Positions 1 to 10,133 of a DNA stretch of 64,000 nt are shown piece after piece. Both the position numbers and the translations under genes were made by a program. This DNA comes from Methyloversatilis sp. (GTDB lineage: Bacteria; Pseudomonadota; Gammaproteobacteria; Burkholderiales; Rhodocyclaceae), in the NCBI RefSeq assembly GCF_030698125.1, contig NZ_JAUYNV010000006.1, positions 1 to 64,000 on the forward strand, in the 5' to 3' direction. Under the pieces are notes generated by a model, which was given only the letters and a program-made list of their open reading frames with translations, did not search any database and was not told the DNA's origin. Within the stretch, counting starts at the first letter, position 1, and each line of letters begins with the position of its first letter.

Positions 1-1
1 C

Positions 2-337
2 GGCATCGGCATCATGAACATCATGCTGGTGAGCGTGACCGAGCGCACCCGCGAGATCGGCCTGCGCATGGCGGTGGGCGCGCGCGGGCGCGACATCCTC
101 ACGCAGTTCCTGATCGAGGCGGTCACGCTGAGCCTGATCGGCGGCGCCATCGGCGTGGTGCTGGGCGCCATCGCGACCTGGGCGGTGGGGCAGTTCGCCG
201 GCTGGCAGGTCAGCATGACGCTGGACTCCATCGTGCTGGCGGCCGGCTTCTCGGCGCTGGTGGGCGTGTTCTTCGGTTTCTACCCGGCGCGGCGCGCCTC
301 GCTGCTGCTGCCGATCCAGGCCTTGCGCCACGAGTGA
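2..337 (+). CDS. ABC transporter permease (FtsX/MacB family), C-terminal fragment
   Basis: The reading frame is already open at the left edge, so this is the 3' part of a larger gene. The visible ~111 residues hold the MacB/FtsX signature 'ERTREIGLRMAVGARG', two hydrophobic membrane segments and the cytoplasmic end 'FYPARRASLLLPIQALRHE', which is typical of the last transmembrane segment and C terminus of MacB-type permeases. Such proteins work with an ATPase and a periplasmic adaptor in export of lipoproteins, macrolides or peptides. The partners would lie to the left, outside the window. It converges on the sensor kinase with 6 bp between stop codons. Confidence 0.85.
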   Translation, partial: GIGIMNIMLVSVTERTREIGLRMAVGARGRDILTQFLIEAVTLSLIGGAIGVVLGAIATWAVGQFAGWQVSMTLDSIVLAAGFSALVGVFFGFYPARRASLLLPIQALRHE

Positions 338-343
338 GCGTGC

Positions 344-2266
344 TCAGGCCGTCGTTCGCGCAGCCAGGCTGAAGCAGAAGGTGGCGCCCTGGCCCGGCGC
401 GGCCGAGGCCTGCAGGTCGCCGCTGTGGCGCTGCACGATGCGCAGCGAGGTCGCCAGCCCGATGCCCAGGCCACCGAACTCGTGCGGCATGTGCAGGCGC
501 TGGAACGGCTGGAACAGCTTGGCCGCGCGCGCCATGTCGAAGCCCGCGCCGTTGTCGCTGACGCAGAAGCGCGTCAACCCCCCGGATTCCTGCGCGTACA
601 CGCGGATGTGCGCATCGGGCGTGCGCGCGGTGTACTTCCAGGCGTTGTGCAGCAGGTTCTGCATCAGCGCCTCCACCAGCGCCGGGTCGGCCATGGCGTG
701 CAGGCCGGGCTCGACCTGCCAGCCCACCTGGCGTTGCGGCTCGGTGCCGGCGAACTCCTCCAGCAGGCGGGTGGCGATGGCGCTCAGGTTGACCGGCTTG
801 CGCTGCAGCTCACCGCGCGCGAACTGCGACAGCGTGAGCAGGCCGTCGATCAGCTCGCCCATCTTCTTGCTCGCGGCCATGATGCGCTGCAGGTGGGCCA
901 CGCTGTCGGCGTCCAGCGCCGGGTGGTCCTCCTGCAGGGCCTGGGCGAAGCCGTTGATGATGCGCAGCGGCGAGCGCAGGTCGTGGGCCACCGCATACGA
1001 GTAGCTCTCCAGCTCGTCGTAGGCCGCTTTCAGGGCCTGGGTGCGCTCCTGGATGCGGTGCTCCAGCGAGGTGTTGAGGCGCTGGATCTCCACCTCGCTG
1101 CGCTTGCGCTCGGTCACGTCGCGCGTCACGCCCAGGGCACGCACGGCACGGCCGTGGGCATCGCGCTCGAACTCGGCGCGCACCGTGAACCAGCGCCACT
1201 CGCCGCCGAACATGAGCCGGTACTCGATGTCGTACACCCCCTTGCCCTGCACCGCCAGCGCCCACTGGCGCATCACGGCGGAGCGGTCGTCGGGGTGGGT
1301 GAGGGCCAGCAGCTCCTCGTCGGAAAAGTCGGCCTGCGGCAGCCCCAGGATTTCGTGCGATCCCGACAGCGTGGTGAAGCGCCGCGTGGCCACGTCGGCC
1401 TGCCAGCTGGCCAGGCCCGCGAGCTCGTGCGCCTGGCGCAGCAGCTGCCCGCTGGTGCGCAGGGCCTGCTCGGCGTGCTTGAGGGCGGTGATGTCCTGCA
1501 CCACGGCGATCACGTAGTCGGCTTCGCCCGATGGCTTGCGCACCAGCGAGATCGTGAGATAGGCCCAGACGAAGTGGCCGAGCTTGTGGATGTAGCGCTT
1601 CTCGAAGGCGTAGTGGGGGACCTCGTCGTTCAGCGCGCGGTGGAAATGGGCGAGGTCGAGCTCGAGGTCGTCCGGGTGGGTGAAGTCCCGGAAGTGCATC
1701 TTCAGCATTTCGGCCTTGGTGTAGCCGATCATGTCGCAGTAGGTCTGGTTGATGCGGATCCATTCGCCGTTGAGGTGGCTGTGGGTCATGCCGGTGGCGC
1801 CCTGCTCGAAGGTGTCCTCGAGCTGCTGCTTGCCCTGCTGGATCAGCGCGGTGGCCTCGCGCAGGTGGCGGTTCTGCCGCTGCATCAAGGCGATCGCGCC
1901 CACCACCACGAACTGCGTGACCAGGTGCCACAGGTTGAGCCAGAAGGCCTCGACCGGGTCCTCGAACGCGAAGCTGAAATAGGGCTTGACCAGCACGAAG
2001 TTGATCACCAGCATGCCCAGCACGGTGCTGAACATGCCGACCCGGAAACCGCCGTAGAGCGCGGAGAGCGCCGCGGCCAGCGACAGCGTGATGAAGCGCC
2101 CGCCCGATTCGGCCGGTGCCAGCGCCACCCGCATCCAGGCCGCCAGCAGAGTGATTGCCAGCGCCACCGCCAGCCGTGTCCAGATGCTGTGCCGGTCGGG
2201 CTGCCAGTCCGCCACGCGCTGCCACACCCGCTGCATGGGGCTACCCGTTGGGGAGGGGGGCGTCAT
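344..2266 (-). CDS. Membrane PAS/PAC sensor histidine kinase
   Basis: About 640 residues from the chosen ATG at 2266. The N terminus has several membrane helices with a DUF4118-like stretch ('LVKPYFSFAF'), followed by two PAS/PAC modules ending in 'VVQDITALKHAEQ' and 'VTRDVTERKRSE', a coiled linker, a HisKA domain ('AVAHDLRSPLRIINGF', phospho-acceptor His near residue 428) and an HATPase domain with N box 'LLHNAWKYT' and G boxes 'DNGAGFD' and 'GGLGIGLA'. The lack of an adjacent response regulator makes it an orphan kinase. The frame stays open to an ATG at 2377, which would overlap the hydrolase gene; that extra N terminus is Arg/Ser/Pro-rich and unlike the family, so I used 2266 (2236 is also possible). 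Signal unknown. Confidence 0.8.
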   Translation of the reverse strand: MTPPSPTGSPMQRVWQRVADWQPDRHSIWTRLAVALAITLLAAWMRVALAPAESGGRFITLSLAAALSALYGGFRVGMFSTVLGMLVINFVLVKPYFSFAFEDPVEAFWLNLWHLVTQFVVVGAIALMQRQNRHLREATALIQQGKQQLEDTFEQGATGMTHSHLNGEWIRINQTYCDMIGYTKAEMLKMHFRDFTHPDDLELDLAHFHRALNDEVPHYAFEKRYIHKLGHFVWAYLTISLVRKPSGEADYVIAVVQDITALKHAEQALRTSGQLLRQAHELAGLASWQADVATRRFTTLSGSHEILGLPQADFSDEELLALTHPDDRSAVMRQWALAVQGKGVYDIEYRLMFGGEWRWFTVRAEFERDAHGRAVRALGVTRDVTERKRSEVEIQRLNTSLEHRIQERTQALKAAYDELESYSYAVAHDLRSPLRIINGFAQALQEDHPALDADSVAHLQRIMAASKKMGELIDGLLTLSQFARGELQRKPVNLSAIATRLLEEFAGTEPQRQVGWQVEPGLHAMADPALVEALMQNLLHNAWKYTARTPDAHIRVYAQESGGLTRFCVSDNGAGFDMARAAKLFQPFQRLHMPHEFGGLGIGLATSLRIVQRHSGDLQASAAPGQGATFCFSLAARTTA

Positions 2267-2366
2267 GGGGTTGGCCGCATGGTGTGGGCTTCCGGGGCGG
2301 GTGCTCGTGCTGTTGAAGCGGTTATACCGGAGCGGCTTGCGGCGGACACTGCGGGTCTGCCCTTGT

Positions 2367-3215
2367 TCACCGTGCACCGCTCAAGGTGTGCAGCATGGTG
2401 TCGATCGCCGCGGCCGTCTCCAGGGGTTTTTCCATCGGAAACAGGTGGCTGCCTTCGACCATCGCCAGCCGCTGCGGGTGCGCGCGGCCCACCAGCCGGT
2501 GCGTCATGGCCATGCCGACCTGCTTCATCTCCAGCGAGTGCGTGCCGCCGATGAAGCCGACCGGGCAGGCCAGCGGGTGGCGGCGCAGCAGCCGGTCCAG
2601 GTTGTGCGGCAGGGTGTTGTAGATCGCGGTCTCCACCTCGCGGTCGAAGGCCAGCACGCGGTGGGTCTCGCCGCGGGCGTCGGCCTCGTCGCGCGTGCCG
2701 TGGCGGATGTAGTCGCGCAGCACCTGCGGCTCCCAGGCCGCGAAGGCCTTCTTGCTGGCGAAGTGGGCGAACGCGGCGGCCTCGTCGGGCCAGCTCGCGC
2801 GGCGCCGGCGGCTGACCTTGCCGGGCGAGACCGAGCCCACCAGCTGCGTGCGCTTGATGAGTTCCAGCGTGCGCGCGCGCCAGCCGCCAAGCACCGGGGA
2901 GTCGATCAGCAGCACGCCCCGCACGGCGTGGCCGCCCAGCCGCGGGTGGCGCGCGGCGCACATCAGGCTGAGGAAACCGCCCAGCGAATGCCCGACCAGC
3001 CAGGCGCCCTGGCCCTGGCGCTGGATCTCGGGCGCGGCGAAGTCGGCGAGCTGCTGCACCAGGTGCGGCCAGTTGCTGGTGACCGGGTAGCGCGGGTCGT
3101 GGCCGAAGCGGTCCACGGCGCGCACCGTGTGGCCCCGGGCTCGCAGCGACTTGAAGAGCACACCGTAGGTGCTGGCGGGGAAACTGTTGGCGTGGGAGAA
3201 AACGATCAACGACAT
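2367..3215 (-). CDS. Alpha/beta-fold hydrolase
   Basis: 282 residues. It begins 'MSLIVFSHANSFPAS', with 'SHANSF' in the usual oxyanion-region position. The nucleophile elbow is 'GHSLGGFLSL' with a catalytic Ser, and the late His is probably in 'VEGSHLFPMEKP'. This is the pattern of small serine esterases/lactonases of the alpha/beta hydrolase superfamily; the substrate cannot be predicted. The start at 3215 lies just 2 bp after the stop of the upstream proteasome-like gene, so mutS, that gene and this one form a minus-strand operon. No signal peptide, so cytoplasmic. Confidence 0.8.
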   Translation of the reverse strand: MSLIVFSHANSFPASTYGVLFKSLRARGHTVRAVDRFGHDPRYPVTSNWPHLVQQLADFAAPEIQRQGQGAWLVGHSLGGFLSLMCAARHPRLGGHAVRGVLLIDSPVLGGWRARTLELIKRTQLVGSVSPGKVSRRRRASWPDEAAAFAHFASKKAFAAWEPQVLRDYIRHGTRDEADARGETHRVLAFDREVETAIYNTLPHNLDRLLRRHPLACPVGFIGGTHSLEMKQVGMAMTHRLVGRAHPQRLAMVEGSHLFPMEKPLETAAAIDTMLHTLSGAR

Positions 3216-3217
3216 GC

Positions 3218-4045
3218 CTAGATCAACTTTTCCCTGGCGTTCGTGATCTTCTTCAGCGGCTGGTTGCGCGGGCTGTTGCTCAGCAGCGGAACGTCGGTGT
3301 GGGCATCGTCCCAGGTCGGGTCCTCGATGCTGTCGAACACGTCGCGCAGCTTCTGGCCCCAGGTGTTGTGCAGCATGCGGAAGTAGGGGTTGTCGTTGTC
3401 GATGCAGGTGATCTTGTCGGACTGCAGCTGGTTGGCCTCGTACACCACCAGGTCCAGCGGCAGGCCCACCGACAGGTTGGACTTGAGCGTGGAGTCCATC
3501 GACACCAGCACGCACTTGGCGGCCTCGTCCAGCGGCGTCTCAGGGGCGATCACGCGGTCGAGCACCGGCTTGCCGTACTTGGACTCGCCGACCTGGAAGA
3601 ACGGCGTCTCGGTGGTGGCTTCGATGAAGTTGCCGGCCGAATAGACCTGGAACAGGCGCATGCCCTCGCCCTGGATCTGGCCACCGAAGATCATGGACAC
3701 GTTGAACTCCACGCCGGCGCGCTGCAGCGAATCGCCGTCGCGCTCGTAGACGTGGCGCACCGCCGAGCCGAGCACGCGCGCGGCGTCGAACATGCTTCTG
3801 GCGTTCCAGATCGTGATGGGCTCGCCGCCGTCGACGTCCTGCAGCTGCTCGACCTGCAGGATCTCGCGCACCGACTGCGAGACGCTCAGGTTGCCGGCCG
3901 AGAGCAGGCACATGAAGCGGTCGCCCGGCTTCTCGTAGACGATCATCTTGCGGAAGGTGCTGATCTGGTCCAGGCCTGCGTTGGTGCGCGAGTCGGAGAG
4001 GAAGACCATGCCGGCGTTGAGCTTGACGGCGACGCAGTAAGTCAT
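3218..4045 (-). CDS. Anbu-type proteasome/HslV-like peptidase
   Basis: 275 residues. It starts '[22 protein letters not shown]', so removal of Met1 exposes Thr2, the Ntn-hydrolase nucleophile; the Asp in 'SDSRTNAG' sits where proteasome beta subunits have theirs. This pattern matches the Anbu family (COG3484 type), self-assembling proteasome-like proteins distinct from HslV. Anbu is usually found with a transglutaminase-like and an ATP-grasp gene; here it is instead overlapped with mutS (ATGA, 4042-4045) and followed by a hydrolase. The coupling implies co-translation with MutS. Proteolytic targets are unknown. Confidence 0.8.
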   Translation of the reverse strand: MTYCVAVKLNAGMVFLSDSRTNAGLDQISTFRKMIVYEKPGDRFMCLLSAGNLSVSQSVREILQVEQLQDVDGGEPITIWNARSMFDAARVLGSAVRHVYERDGDSLQRAGVEFNVSMIFGGQIQGEGMRLFQVYSAGNFIEATTETPFFQVGESKYGKPVLDRVIAPETPLDEAAKCVLVSMDSTLKSNLSVGLPLDLVVYEANQLQSDKITCIDNDNPYFRMLHNTWGQKLRDVFDSIEDPTWDDAHTDVPLLSNSPRNQPLKKITNAREKLI

Positions 4046-6696
4046 GATGAAGAGGCCAGTTTTTTCAGGGTGTAGAGCTGTTCCAGCGCTTCGCGCGGGC
4101 TCAGGGTGTCGGGGTCGATCTGCGCCAGCGCGGTCTGCAGCGGGTGGGTCTCGGGCTCCAGTGTGGCAGGTGGCGGGGCGAACAGGTCCACCTGGCTGCG
4201 GCTTTCTTCGCTCTGGGCCTCCAGCGCGGCCAGGGCGTGGCGCGCATGCTGCACCACGCCGGCGGGCACGCCGGCCAGGCGCGCGACCTGGATGCCGTAG
4301 CTGCGGCTGGCCGGGCCGGGCTCGATCTGGTGCAGGAACACGATGCCGCCGGCCTTGCCCCCGGCCTCGACCGCGCTCACGTGCACGTTCACCGCGGCGT
4401 GGTGGCTGGCGGGGAACTCGGTGAGCTCGAAGTAGTGGGTGGCGAACAGCGTGAAGGCGCGCGACCTGTCGTGCAGGTGGGTGGCGATGCCGCCGGCCAG
4501 CGCCAGGCCGTCGAAGGTGGAGGTGCCGCGGCCGATCTCGTCCATCAGCACCAGGCTCTCGGGCGTGGCCGCGTGCAGGATCTGCGCCGCCTCGGTCATC
4601 TCCACCATGAAGGTGGACTGCGCGTTGGCCAGGTCGTCGGCCGCGCCGATGCGGGTGTGGATGGCGTCGATCGGCCCGAGCCGGCACGAGCTGGCGGGCA
4701 CGAAGCTGCCCATGCTGGCCAGCAGCACGATCACCGCGACCTGGCGCATGTAGGTGCTCTTGCCGCCCATGTTGGGGCCGGTGATCACCTGCATGCGCTG
4801 CTTCGGGCCGAGCACGGTGTCGTTGGCGATGAAGCCGCCGCCGCTGGTCTCGTTCAGGCGCGCCTCCACCACCGGGTGGCGGCCGCCGCGGATGTCGATG
4901 CAGGGCTCGGCCACGAACTGCGGCGCGCACCAGTTCAGCGTGAGCGAGCGCTCGGTGAGGGCACACAGCGCGTCGAGCGCGGCCATGGCGCGCGCCAGCC
5001 GCGTGAGCGGCGCCACGAAAGCCTGCAGCTCGTCGAGCAGGTGCTCGTACAGCCATTTCTCGCGCGCCAGCGCGCGGTCCTGCGCCGAGAGCGCCTTGTC
5101 CTCGAAGGCCTTGAGCTCGGGCGTGATGAAGCGCTCGGCGTTCTTCAGCGTCTGGCGGCGGCGGTAGTCTTCGGGCACCTTGGACGCCTGGCCCTGCGTG
5201 ACCTCGATGTAGAAGCCGTGCACCTTGTTGAACTGCACGCGCAGGTTGGCGATGCCGGTGCGCGCGCGCTCGCGCTGCTCGAGTTCGATCAGGAAAGCGT
5301 CGCTGTGGGTCTGGATGCCGCGCAGCTCGTCGAGCTCGGCGTCGAAGCCGTCGGCGATCACGCCGCCGTCGCGCACCAGCGCGGCGGGTTCGGGCAAGAG
5401 GGCGTCGCGCAGCAGGGCGGCGCAGCCCTCGGGGGGCGTGAGGTGCTGGCCGATGCCGTGCAGCAGGCCGCCGGCCTCCTGCGCGCCGAGCTGGTGGGCC
5501 AGCTGCTGCGCGCGCTCCAGTGTCTGGCCCAGGCCGACCAGCTCGCGCGGCTTGACCTGGCGCAGCGCGGTGCGCGCGGTGATGCGCTCGACGTCGCTCG
5601 CGCCCTTGAGCGACTGGCGCAGGCTTTGCCACAGGCCACCACGCAGGGTGTGGATGGCGGCCAGCCGCGCGCGGGCTTCTGTGCGGTCGCGCCGGGGCTC
5701 CAGCAGCCAGCTGCGCAGCGCGCGGCTGCCCATGCCGGTGCAGCAGACGTCGAGCAGCGAGAACAGCGTGGGGCTGGTCTCGCTGCGCAGGGTCTGCACG
5801 AGTTCGAGGTTGCGCCGGGTGTTGAGAGGCAGGTCGATGCGCTCGCCGCTGCGCGCCACCTGCAGGCTGGACACGTGGGTGAGGGCGCGGCCCTGGGTGT
5901 GCTCGGCGTAGTTCAGCAGCGCGGCGGCGGCGGCGTGCGCGTCGGGCATGTCCTGCGCGTCCCAGGCAGCCAGGCTCGCGGCCTGCATCTGCTCCAGCAG
6001 CTTGCGCTGGCCCAGCGCGGCATCAAACGCCCAGGCCGGGCGCAGCACCGCCACCAGCCGACCGCCGTTGTTGCCGGCCTGGCCGGCCAGCGATTGCACG
6101 TGTTTCTCGAACGCCGGCGTGGCGTCGGCGCTGTAGAGGATTTCGCCGGGCGCCACGCGCGCCACCCAGTCGGCCAGCTCGTCGCTGGCGCACTGCGCCA
6201 GGAACACGATGCCCTGCGTGACCGACATCCAGGCCAGGCCGCAACCGGTGCGCGCGCCCGGGTGCACGGCCATCAGCACCGCCTCGGTCTTGTCGGACAG
6301 CAGCTCGCTGTCGGTCAGCGTGCCGGGCGTGACCACGCGCACCACCTTGCGCTCCACCGGCCCCTTGGCCGTGGCCACGTCGCCCACCTGCTCGCAGATG
6401 GCGACCGATTCGCCCAGCTTGATCAGGCGCGCCAGATAGGTGTCGACGGAATGGAAGGGCACGCCGGCCATCACCACCGGCTGCCCGCCCGACTGGCCGC
6501 GCTGGGTCAGCGTGATGTCGAGCAAGCGCGCGGCCTTCTCGGCGTCGCCGAAGAACACCTCGTAGAAATCGCCCATGCGGTAGAACAGCAGCGTGTTCGG
6601 GTACCCGGCTTTAAGTCCGAAGTACTGCTGCATCATGGGGGTGTGCAGGGACAGGTCCGCAAGCGCGCCGGGCTGGGGAGAGGAATCCTGACTCAT
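4042..6696 (-). CDS. mutS: DNA mismatch repair protein MutS
   Basis: 884 residues, close to the family's ~855-890. MutS recognises mismatches and small loops and, with ATP, recruits MutL. The N-terminal mismatch domain carries '[10 protein letters not shown]'; the C-terminal ATPase carries Walker A 'GPNMGGKST' (about residue 640), Walker B '[12 protein letters not shown]' and the 'THYFEL' segment. I chose ATG 6696 ('[10 protein letters not shown]') because the conserved '[11 protein letters not shown]' follows it; an upstream in-frame extension to 6861 has no family character. Glu is mostly GAG (6 of the first 7), unlike the genes from hoxG onward. The nearest upstream gene is divergent hoxK. 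Confidence 0.97.
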   Translation of the reverse strand: MSQDSSPQPGALADLSLHTPMMQQYFGLKAGYPNTLLFYRMGDFYEVFFGDAEKAARLLDITLTQRGQSGGQPVVMAGVPFHSVDTYLARLIKLGESVAICEQVGDVATAKGPVERKVVRVVTPGTLTDSELLSDKTEAVLMAVHPGARTGCGLAWMSVTQGIVFLAQCASDELADWVARVAPGEILYSADATPAFEKHVQSLAGQAGNNGGRLVAVLRPAWAFDAALGQRKLLEQMQAASLAAWDAQDMPDAHAAAAALLNYAEHTQGRALTHVSSLQVARSGERIDLPLNTRRNLELVQTLRSETSPTLFSLLDVCCTGMGSRALRSWLLEPRRDRTEARARLAAIHTLRGGLWQSLRQSLKGASDVERITARTALRQVKPRELVGLGQTLERAQQLAHQLGAQEAGGLLHGIGQHLTPPEGCAALLRDALLPEPAALVRDGGVIADGFDAELDELRGIQTHSDAFLIELEQRERARTGIANLRVQFNKVHGFYIEVTQGQASKVPEDYRRRQTLKNAERFITPELKAFEDKALSAQDRALAREKWLYEHLLDELQAFVAPLTRLARAMAALDALCALTERSLTLNWCAPQFVAEPCIDIRGGRHPVVEARLNETSGGGFIANDTVLGPKQRMQVITGPNMGGKSTYMRQVAVIVLLASMGSFVPASSCRLGPIDAIHTRIGAADDLANAQSTFMVEMTEAAQILHAATPESLVLMDEIGRGTSTFDGLALAGGIATHLHDRSRAFTLFATHYFELTEFPASHHAAVNVHVSAVEAGGKAGGIVFLHQIEPGPASRSYGIQVARLAGVPAGVVQHARHALAALEAQSEESRSQVDLFAPPPATLEPETHPLQTALAQIDPDTLSPREALEQLYTLKKLASSS

Positions 6697-7090
6697 CAAT
6701 GACTTCGGTGCGTGCGGTGCAAGGTGGGCCCATGCCGGGCTCGGAGCGGGCCCTATCTTATTTGATGGCCGTCGCAGGGCCCCGGGGCAGGTCGGCGCGC
6801 GCGGCCAGCCCGCGCCCGCACTGGAACATCGCATTCCACTTTGGTCCCTGCTCCGGCACACCGGCTTGCAAGGCCGCCTTCGCGCGTTTTTTCCGAGCGC
6901 GCTGGCCGCCGATTTGCCCCAATGAAAACAAGCACTTGAGCGAACCCATCAGGGTATTCCCGCGATGCGGGATCGCTGGCTCACGACTTGCGATGAAGCT
7001 GCGCCCCCACCCACAAAGTGCGCCGCGCTGTCCCGGTCTTCCCTGCACCGGGCGTGGCGATCATCACAAAGCAACTGGAGACATTGCACT
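6697..7090. other. 394-bp divergent intergenic region mutS/hoxK
   Basis: No convincing gene. It holds the promoter of mutS (leftward) and, on the right, the sigma-54 type element and leader of hoxK. A near-palindromic 'catcagggtattc' at about 6948 only weakly resembles an IHF site. The region is also the left border of the compositional change in the window. Confidence 0.6.
6977..6992 (+). promoter_or_regulatory. Sigma-54 (-24/-12) promoter for hoxK operon
   Basis: TGGCTC-ACGAC-TTGC: GG and GC are separated by exactly 10 bp, and the element differs from the TGGCAC-N5-TTGC consensus at one conserved position. Transcription would start near 7003, giving a leader of about 88 nt before the hoxK ATG. 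HoxA, an NtrC-family activator with an intact GAFTGA motif, is encoded in the same locus, and the Ralstonia membrane-bound hydrogenase operon is known to use such a promoter. Confidence 0.7.
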
Positions 7091-8173
7091 ATGGAAACCT
7101 TCTACGAGGTCATGCGCCGCAAGGGCATTTCGCGCCGCAGCTTTCTGAAGTACTGCTCGCTCACCGCGACCTCGCTGGGGCTGGCCCCGTCGTTCGTGCC
7201 GCAGATCGCCCACGCCATGGAGAACAAGCCGCGCACCCCGGTGCTCTGGCTGCACGGCCTGGAATGCACCTGCTGCACCGAGAGCTTCATCCGCAGCGCG
7301 CACCCGCTGGCCAAGGACGTGGTGCTCTCCATGATCTCGCTCGACTACGACGACACGCTGATGGCCGCCGCCGGCCACCAGGCCGAGGCCATCCTCGAGG
7401 AGATCATGACCAAGTACAAGGGCCAGTACATCCTGGCCGTGGAGGGCAACCCGCCGCTCAATGAAGACGGCATGTTCTGCATCCAGTCGGGCAAGCCCTT
7501 CGTCGAAAAACTCAAGCATGTGGCCAAGGATGCCAAGGCCATCATCGCCTGGGGTTCGTGTGCCTCATGGGGCTGCGTGCAGGCCGCCAAGCCCAACCCC
7601 ACGCAGGCCACGCCGATCCACAAGGTCATCACCGACAAGCCCATCATCAAGGTGCCGGGCTGCCCGCCCATTCCGGAGGTGATGACCGGCGTGATCACCT
7701 ACATGCTCACCTTCGACCGCGTGCCCGAACTCGACCGCCAGGGCCGCCCGAAGATGTTCTACAGCCAGCGCATCCACGACAAGTGCTACCGCCGTCCGCA
7801 CTTCGACGCCGGCCAGTTCGTCGAAGCCTGGGACGACGAGTCCGCGCGCAAGGGCTACTGCCTCTACAAGGTGGGCTGCAAGGGACCGACCACCTACAAC
7901 GCCTGTTCCACCGTGCAGTGGAACGAGGGCACCAGCTTCCCGATCAAGGCCGGCCACGGCTGCATCGGCTGCTCGGAAGACGGTTTCTGGGACAAGGGTT
8001 CGTTCTACGACCGGCTGACCGACATCCACCAGTTCGGCATCGAAGCGAATGCCGACCAGGTCGGTGCGACGGCCGCCGGCGTGGTCGGTGCGGCCGCTGT
8101 GGCGCACGCCGCGGCGTCGGCGATCAAGCGCGCCACGCAGAAGAACGATTCGCCGACCACCGTCGACCACTGA
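7091..8173 (+). CDS. hoxK: Membrane-bound [NiFe] hydrogenase small subunit, O2-tolerant
   Basis: 360-residue precursor of the electron-transfer subunit (three FeS clusters) of a group 1d uptake hydrogenase. A Tat signal 'RRSFLK' lies at residues 15-20, with probable cleavage after Ala42. Counting from there, cysteines fall at mature positions 17, 19, 20, 115, 120 and 149, exactly the six of the [4Fe-3S] proximal cluster in E. coli Hyd-1, including the extra Cys19 and Cys120 that give O2 tolerance. The C terminus has a hydrophobic Ala/Val-rich helix for membrane anchoring to the cytochrome b. GGAG at 7077 supports this start. Glu usage changes along the gene (7 of the first 9 GAG, 6 of the last 9 GAA), which places a possible recombination or assembly junction here. 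Confidence 0.97.
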   Translation: METFYEVMRRKGISRRSFLKYCSLTATSLGLAPSFVPQIAHAMENKPRTPVLWLHGLECTCCTESFIRSAHPLAKDVVLSMISLDYDDTLMAAAGHQAEAILEEIMTKYKGQYILAVEGNPPLNEDGMFCIQSGKPFVEKLKHVAKDAKAIIAWGSCASWGCVQAAKPNPTQATPIHKVITDKPIIKVPGCPPIPEVMTGVITYMLTFDRVPELDRQGRPKMFYSQRIHDKCYRRPHFDAGQFVEAWDDESARKGYCLYKVGCKGPTTYNACSTVQWNEGTSFPIKAGHGCIGCSEDGFWDKGSFYDRLTDIHQFGIEANADQVGATAAGVVGAAAVAHAAASAIKRATQKNDSPTTVDH

Positions 8174-8241
8174 TCCGCGCCGCCGGCGCTTGAGCGTCGG
8201 CGCGTGTGCGGACAGACCCGATTCCAGCAAAGGATACAGAG

Positions 8242-10098
8242 ATGGGTGCTTACGAAACTCAGGGCTACACGATGGACAACACCGGCCGGCGCATCGTCGT
8301 CGATCCGGTCACCCGCATCGAAGGCCACATGCGTTGCGAGGTCAACGTAGACAAGGACAACATCATCCGCAACGCGGTGTCGACCGGCACCATGTGGCGC
8401 GGCCTCGAAGTGATCCTGAAGGGCCGCGACCCGCGCGACGCCTGGGCCTTCGTCGAACGCATCTGCGGCGTGTGCACCGGCTGCCACGCGCTGACCTCGG
8501 TGCGCGCGGTGGAAGATGCGCTCGGCATCACGATTCCGAAGAACGCGTACCTGATCCGCGAAATCATGGCCAAGACGCTGCAGGAACACGATCACGCGGT
8601 GCACTTCTATCACCTGCACGCGCTCGACTGGGTGGACGTCGTGTCGGCGCTGAAGGCCGACCCGAAGAAGACCTCGGAACTGCAGCAGACCGTGTCGCCC
8701 AGTCACCCGATGTCTTCGCCCGGCTACTTCCGCGACATCCAGAACCGGCTGAAGAAGTTCGTCGAAAGCGGCCAGCTCGGCCCCTTCATGAACGGCTACT
8801 GGGGCAACAAGGCCTATGTGCTGCCGCCGGAAGCCAACCTGATGGCGGTCACCCACTACCTCGAAGCACTCGACCTGCAGAAGGAATGGGTCAAGGTGCA
8901 CACCATCTTCGGCGGCAAGAACCCGCACCCGAACTACCTGGTGGGCGGCGTGCCGTGCGCCATCAACATCGACGGCGACGGCGCGGCCGGTGCGCCGGTC
9001 AATATGGAGCGGCTGAACTTCGTCGAAGCGCGCATCAAGGAAATGATCGAGTTCAACAACAACGTCTACATCCCGGATGTGCTGGCCATCGGCACGATCT
9101 ACAAGAACGCCGGCTGGCTGTACGGCGGCGGCCTGTCAGCCACCAACGTGATCGACTACGGCACCTATGAAAAGGTGATGGGCGACCACAGCACGCAGCA
9201 GTTGCCGGGCGGCGCCATCCTCGATGGCAACTGGGACGAAATCCTTCCGGTCGATCCGCGCGACCCCGAGCAGGTGCAGGAGTTCGTCAACCACAGCTGG
9301 TACTCGTACGCCGACGAAAGCAAGGGCCTGCACCCGTGGGACGGCGTCACCGAGCCCAATTACGTGCTCGGCGCCAACACGAAGGGCACCCGCACCAACA
9401 TCGAGATCATCGACGAGGACGCCAAGTACTCGTGGATCAAGTCGCCGCGCTGGCGTGGTCATTCGATGGAAGTCGGCCCGCTGTCGCGCTACATCCTCGG
9501 CTATGCGCATGCGCTCAAGGGCAACCAGTACTGCCAGCGCGTGAAGGAACAGGTCGATGGTTCGGCACGCATCATCAACAGCGACTTCCCGAAGGCGCTC
9601 GGCATGGCGGAAACCAGCTACACCGCCAAACAGCTGCTGCCCACCACCATCGGCCGCACGCTGGCGCGCGCGCTCGAGGCGCAGTACTGCGCCGAAATGA
9701 TGCTCGACGACTTCAAGGAACTGGTCGCCAACATCAAGGCTGGCGACACCAACACCGCCAACGTCGAGAAGTGGGACCCGAAGACCTGGCCGAAGGAAGC
9801 CAAGGGCGTCGGCACGGTGGCCGCGCCGCGCGGCATGCTGGGCCACTGGATCCGCATCAAGGACGGCCGCATCGAGAACTACCAGTGCGTCGTACCGACC
9901 ACCTGGAACGGCAGCCCGCGCGACACCAAGGGCCAGATCGGCGCCTTCGAAGCCAGTCTGATGAACACGCCGATGGCCAATCCGGAAGAGCCGGTCGAAA
10001 TCCTGCGCACGCTGCATTCCTTCGACCCCTGCCTCGCCTGCTCGACGCACGTGATGAGCGAGGACGGCCGCGAACTGACCACGGTGAAGGTGCGCTGA
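8242..10098 (+). CDS. hoxG: Membrane-bound [NiFe] hydrogenase large subunit
   Basis: 618 residues. This subunit splits H2 at the Ni-Fe(CN)2CO centre, exported folded with HoxK. The L1 motif '[14 protein letters not shown]' supplies Cys75 and Cys78; the L2 motif 'DPCLACSTH' supplies Cys597 and Cys600. The 15 residues after His603 form the tail removed by HoxM after nickel insertion. AAGGA about 7 bp upstream fixes the start at 8242 rather than the in-frame ATG at 8206. It is followed closely by hupE. Glu is GAA in 8 of the first 9 cases. Confidence 0.98.
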   Translation: MGAYETQGYTMDNTGRRIVVDPVTRIEGHMRCEVNVDKDNIIRNAVSTGTMWRGLEVILKGRDPRDAWAFVERICGVCTGCHALTSVRAVEDALGITIPKNAYLIREIMAKTLQEHDHAVHFYHLHALDWVDVVSALKADPKKTSELQQTVSPSHPMSSPGYFRDIQNRLKKFVESGQLGPFMNGYWGNKAYVLPPEANLMAVTHYLEALDLQKEWVKVHTIFGGKNPHPNYLVGGVPCAINIDGDGAAGAPVNMERLNFVEARIKEMIEFNNNVYIPDVLAIGTIYKNAGWLYGGGLSATNVIDYGTYEKVMGDHSTQQLPGGAILDGNWDEILPVDPRDPEQVQEFVNHSWYSYADESKGLHPWDGVTEPNYVLGANTKGTRTNIEIIDEDAKYSWIKSPRWRGHSMEVGPLSRYILGYAHALKGNQYCQRVKEQVDGSARIINSDFPKALGMAETSYTAKQLLPTTIGRTLARALEAQYCAEMMLDDFKELVANIKAGDTNTANVEKWDPKTWPKEAKGVGTVAAPRGMLGHWIRIKDGRIENYQCVVPTTWNGSPRDTKGQIGAFEASLMNTPMANPEEPVEILRTLHSFDPCLACSTHVMSEDGRELTTVKVR

Positions 10099-10133
10099 AG
10101 CGCACCCACGACATGACGACATCAGGAGGAAAC

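Noticed and set aside
425-2554. Long + strand open frame opposite the sensor kinase
   Set aside because: Composition is Arg/Ala/Gln/Val/His-rich without domains, typical of antisense frames in GC-rich DNA; the minus-strand kinase has complete motifs.
4144-6702. 852-residue + strand open frame opposite mutS
   Set aside because: Low-complexity antisense shadow of mutS with no recognisable domain.
6854-6870. GGCACACCGGCTTGC as a second sigma-54 promoter
   Set aside because: The GG-to-GC spacing is 11 bp instead of 10, which sigma-54 hardly tolerates; the element at 6977 has correct spacing.
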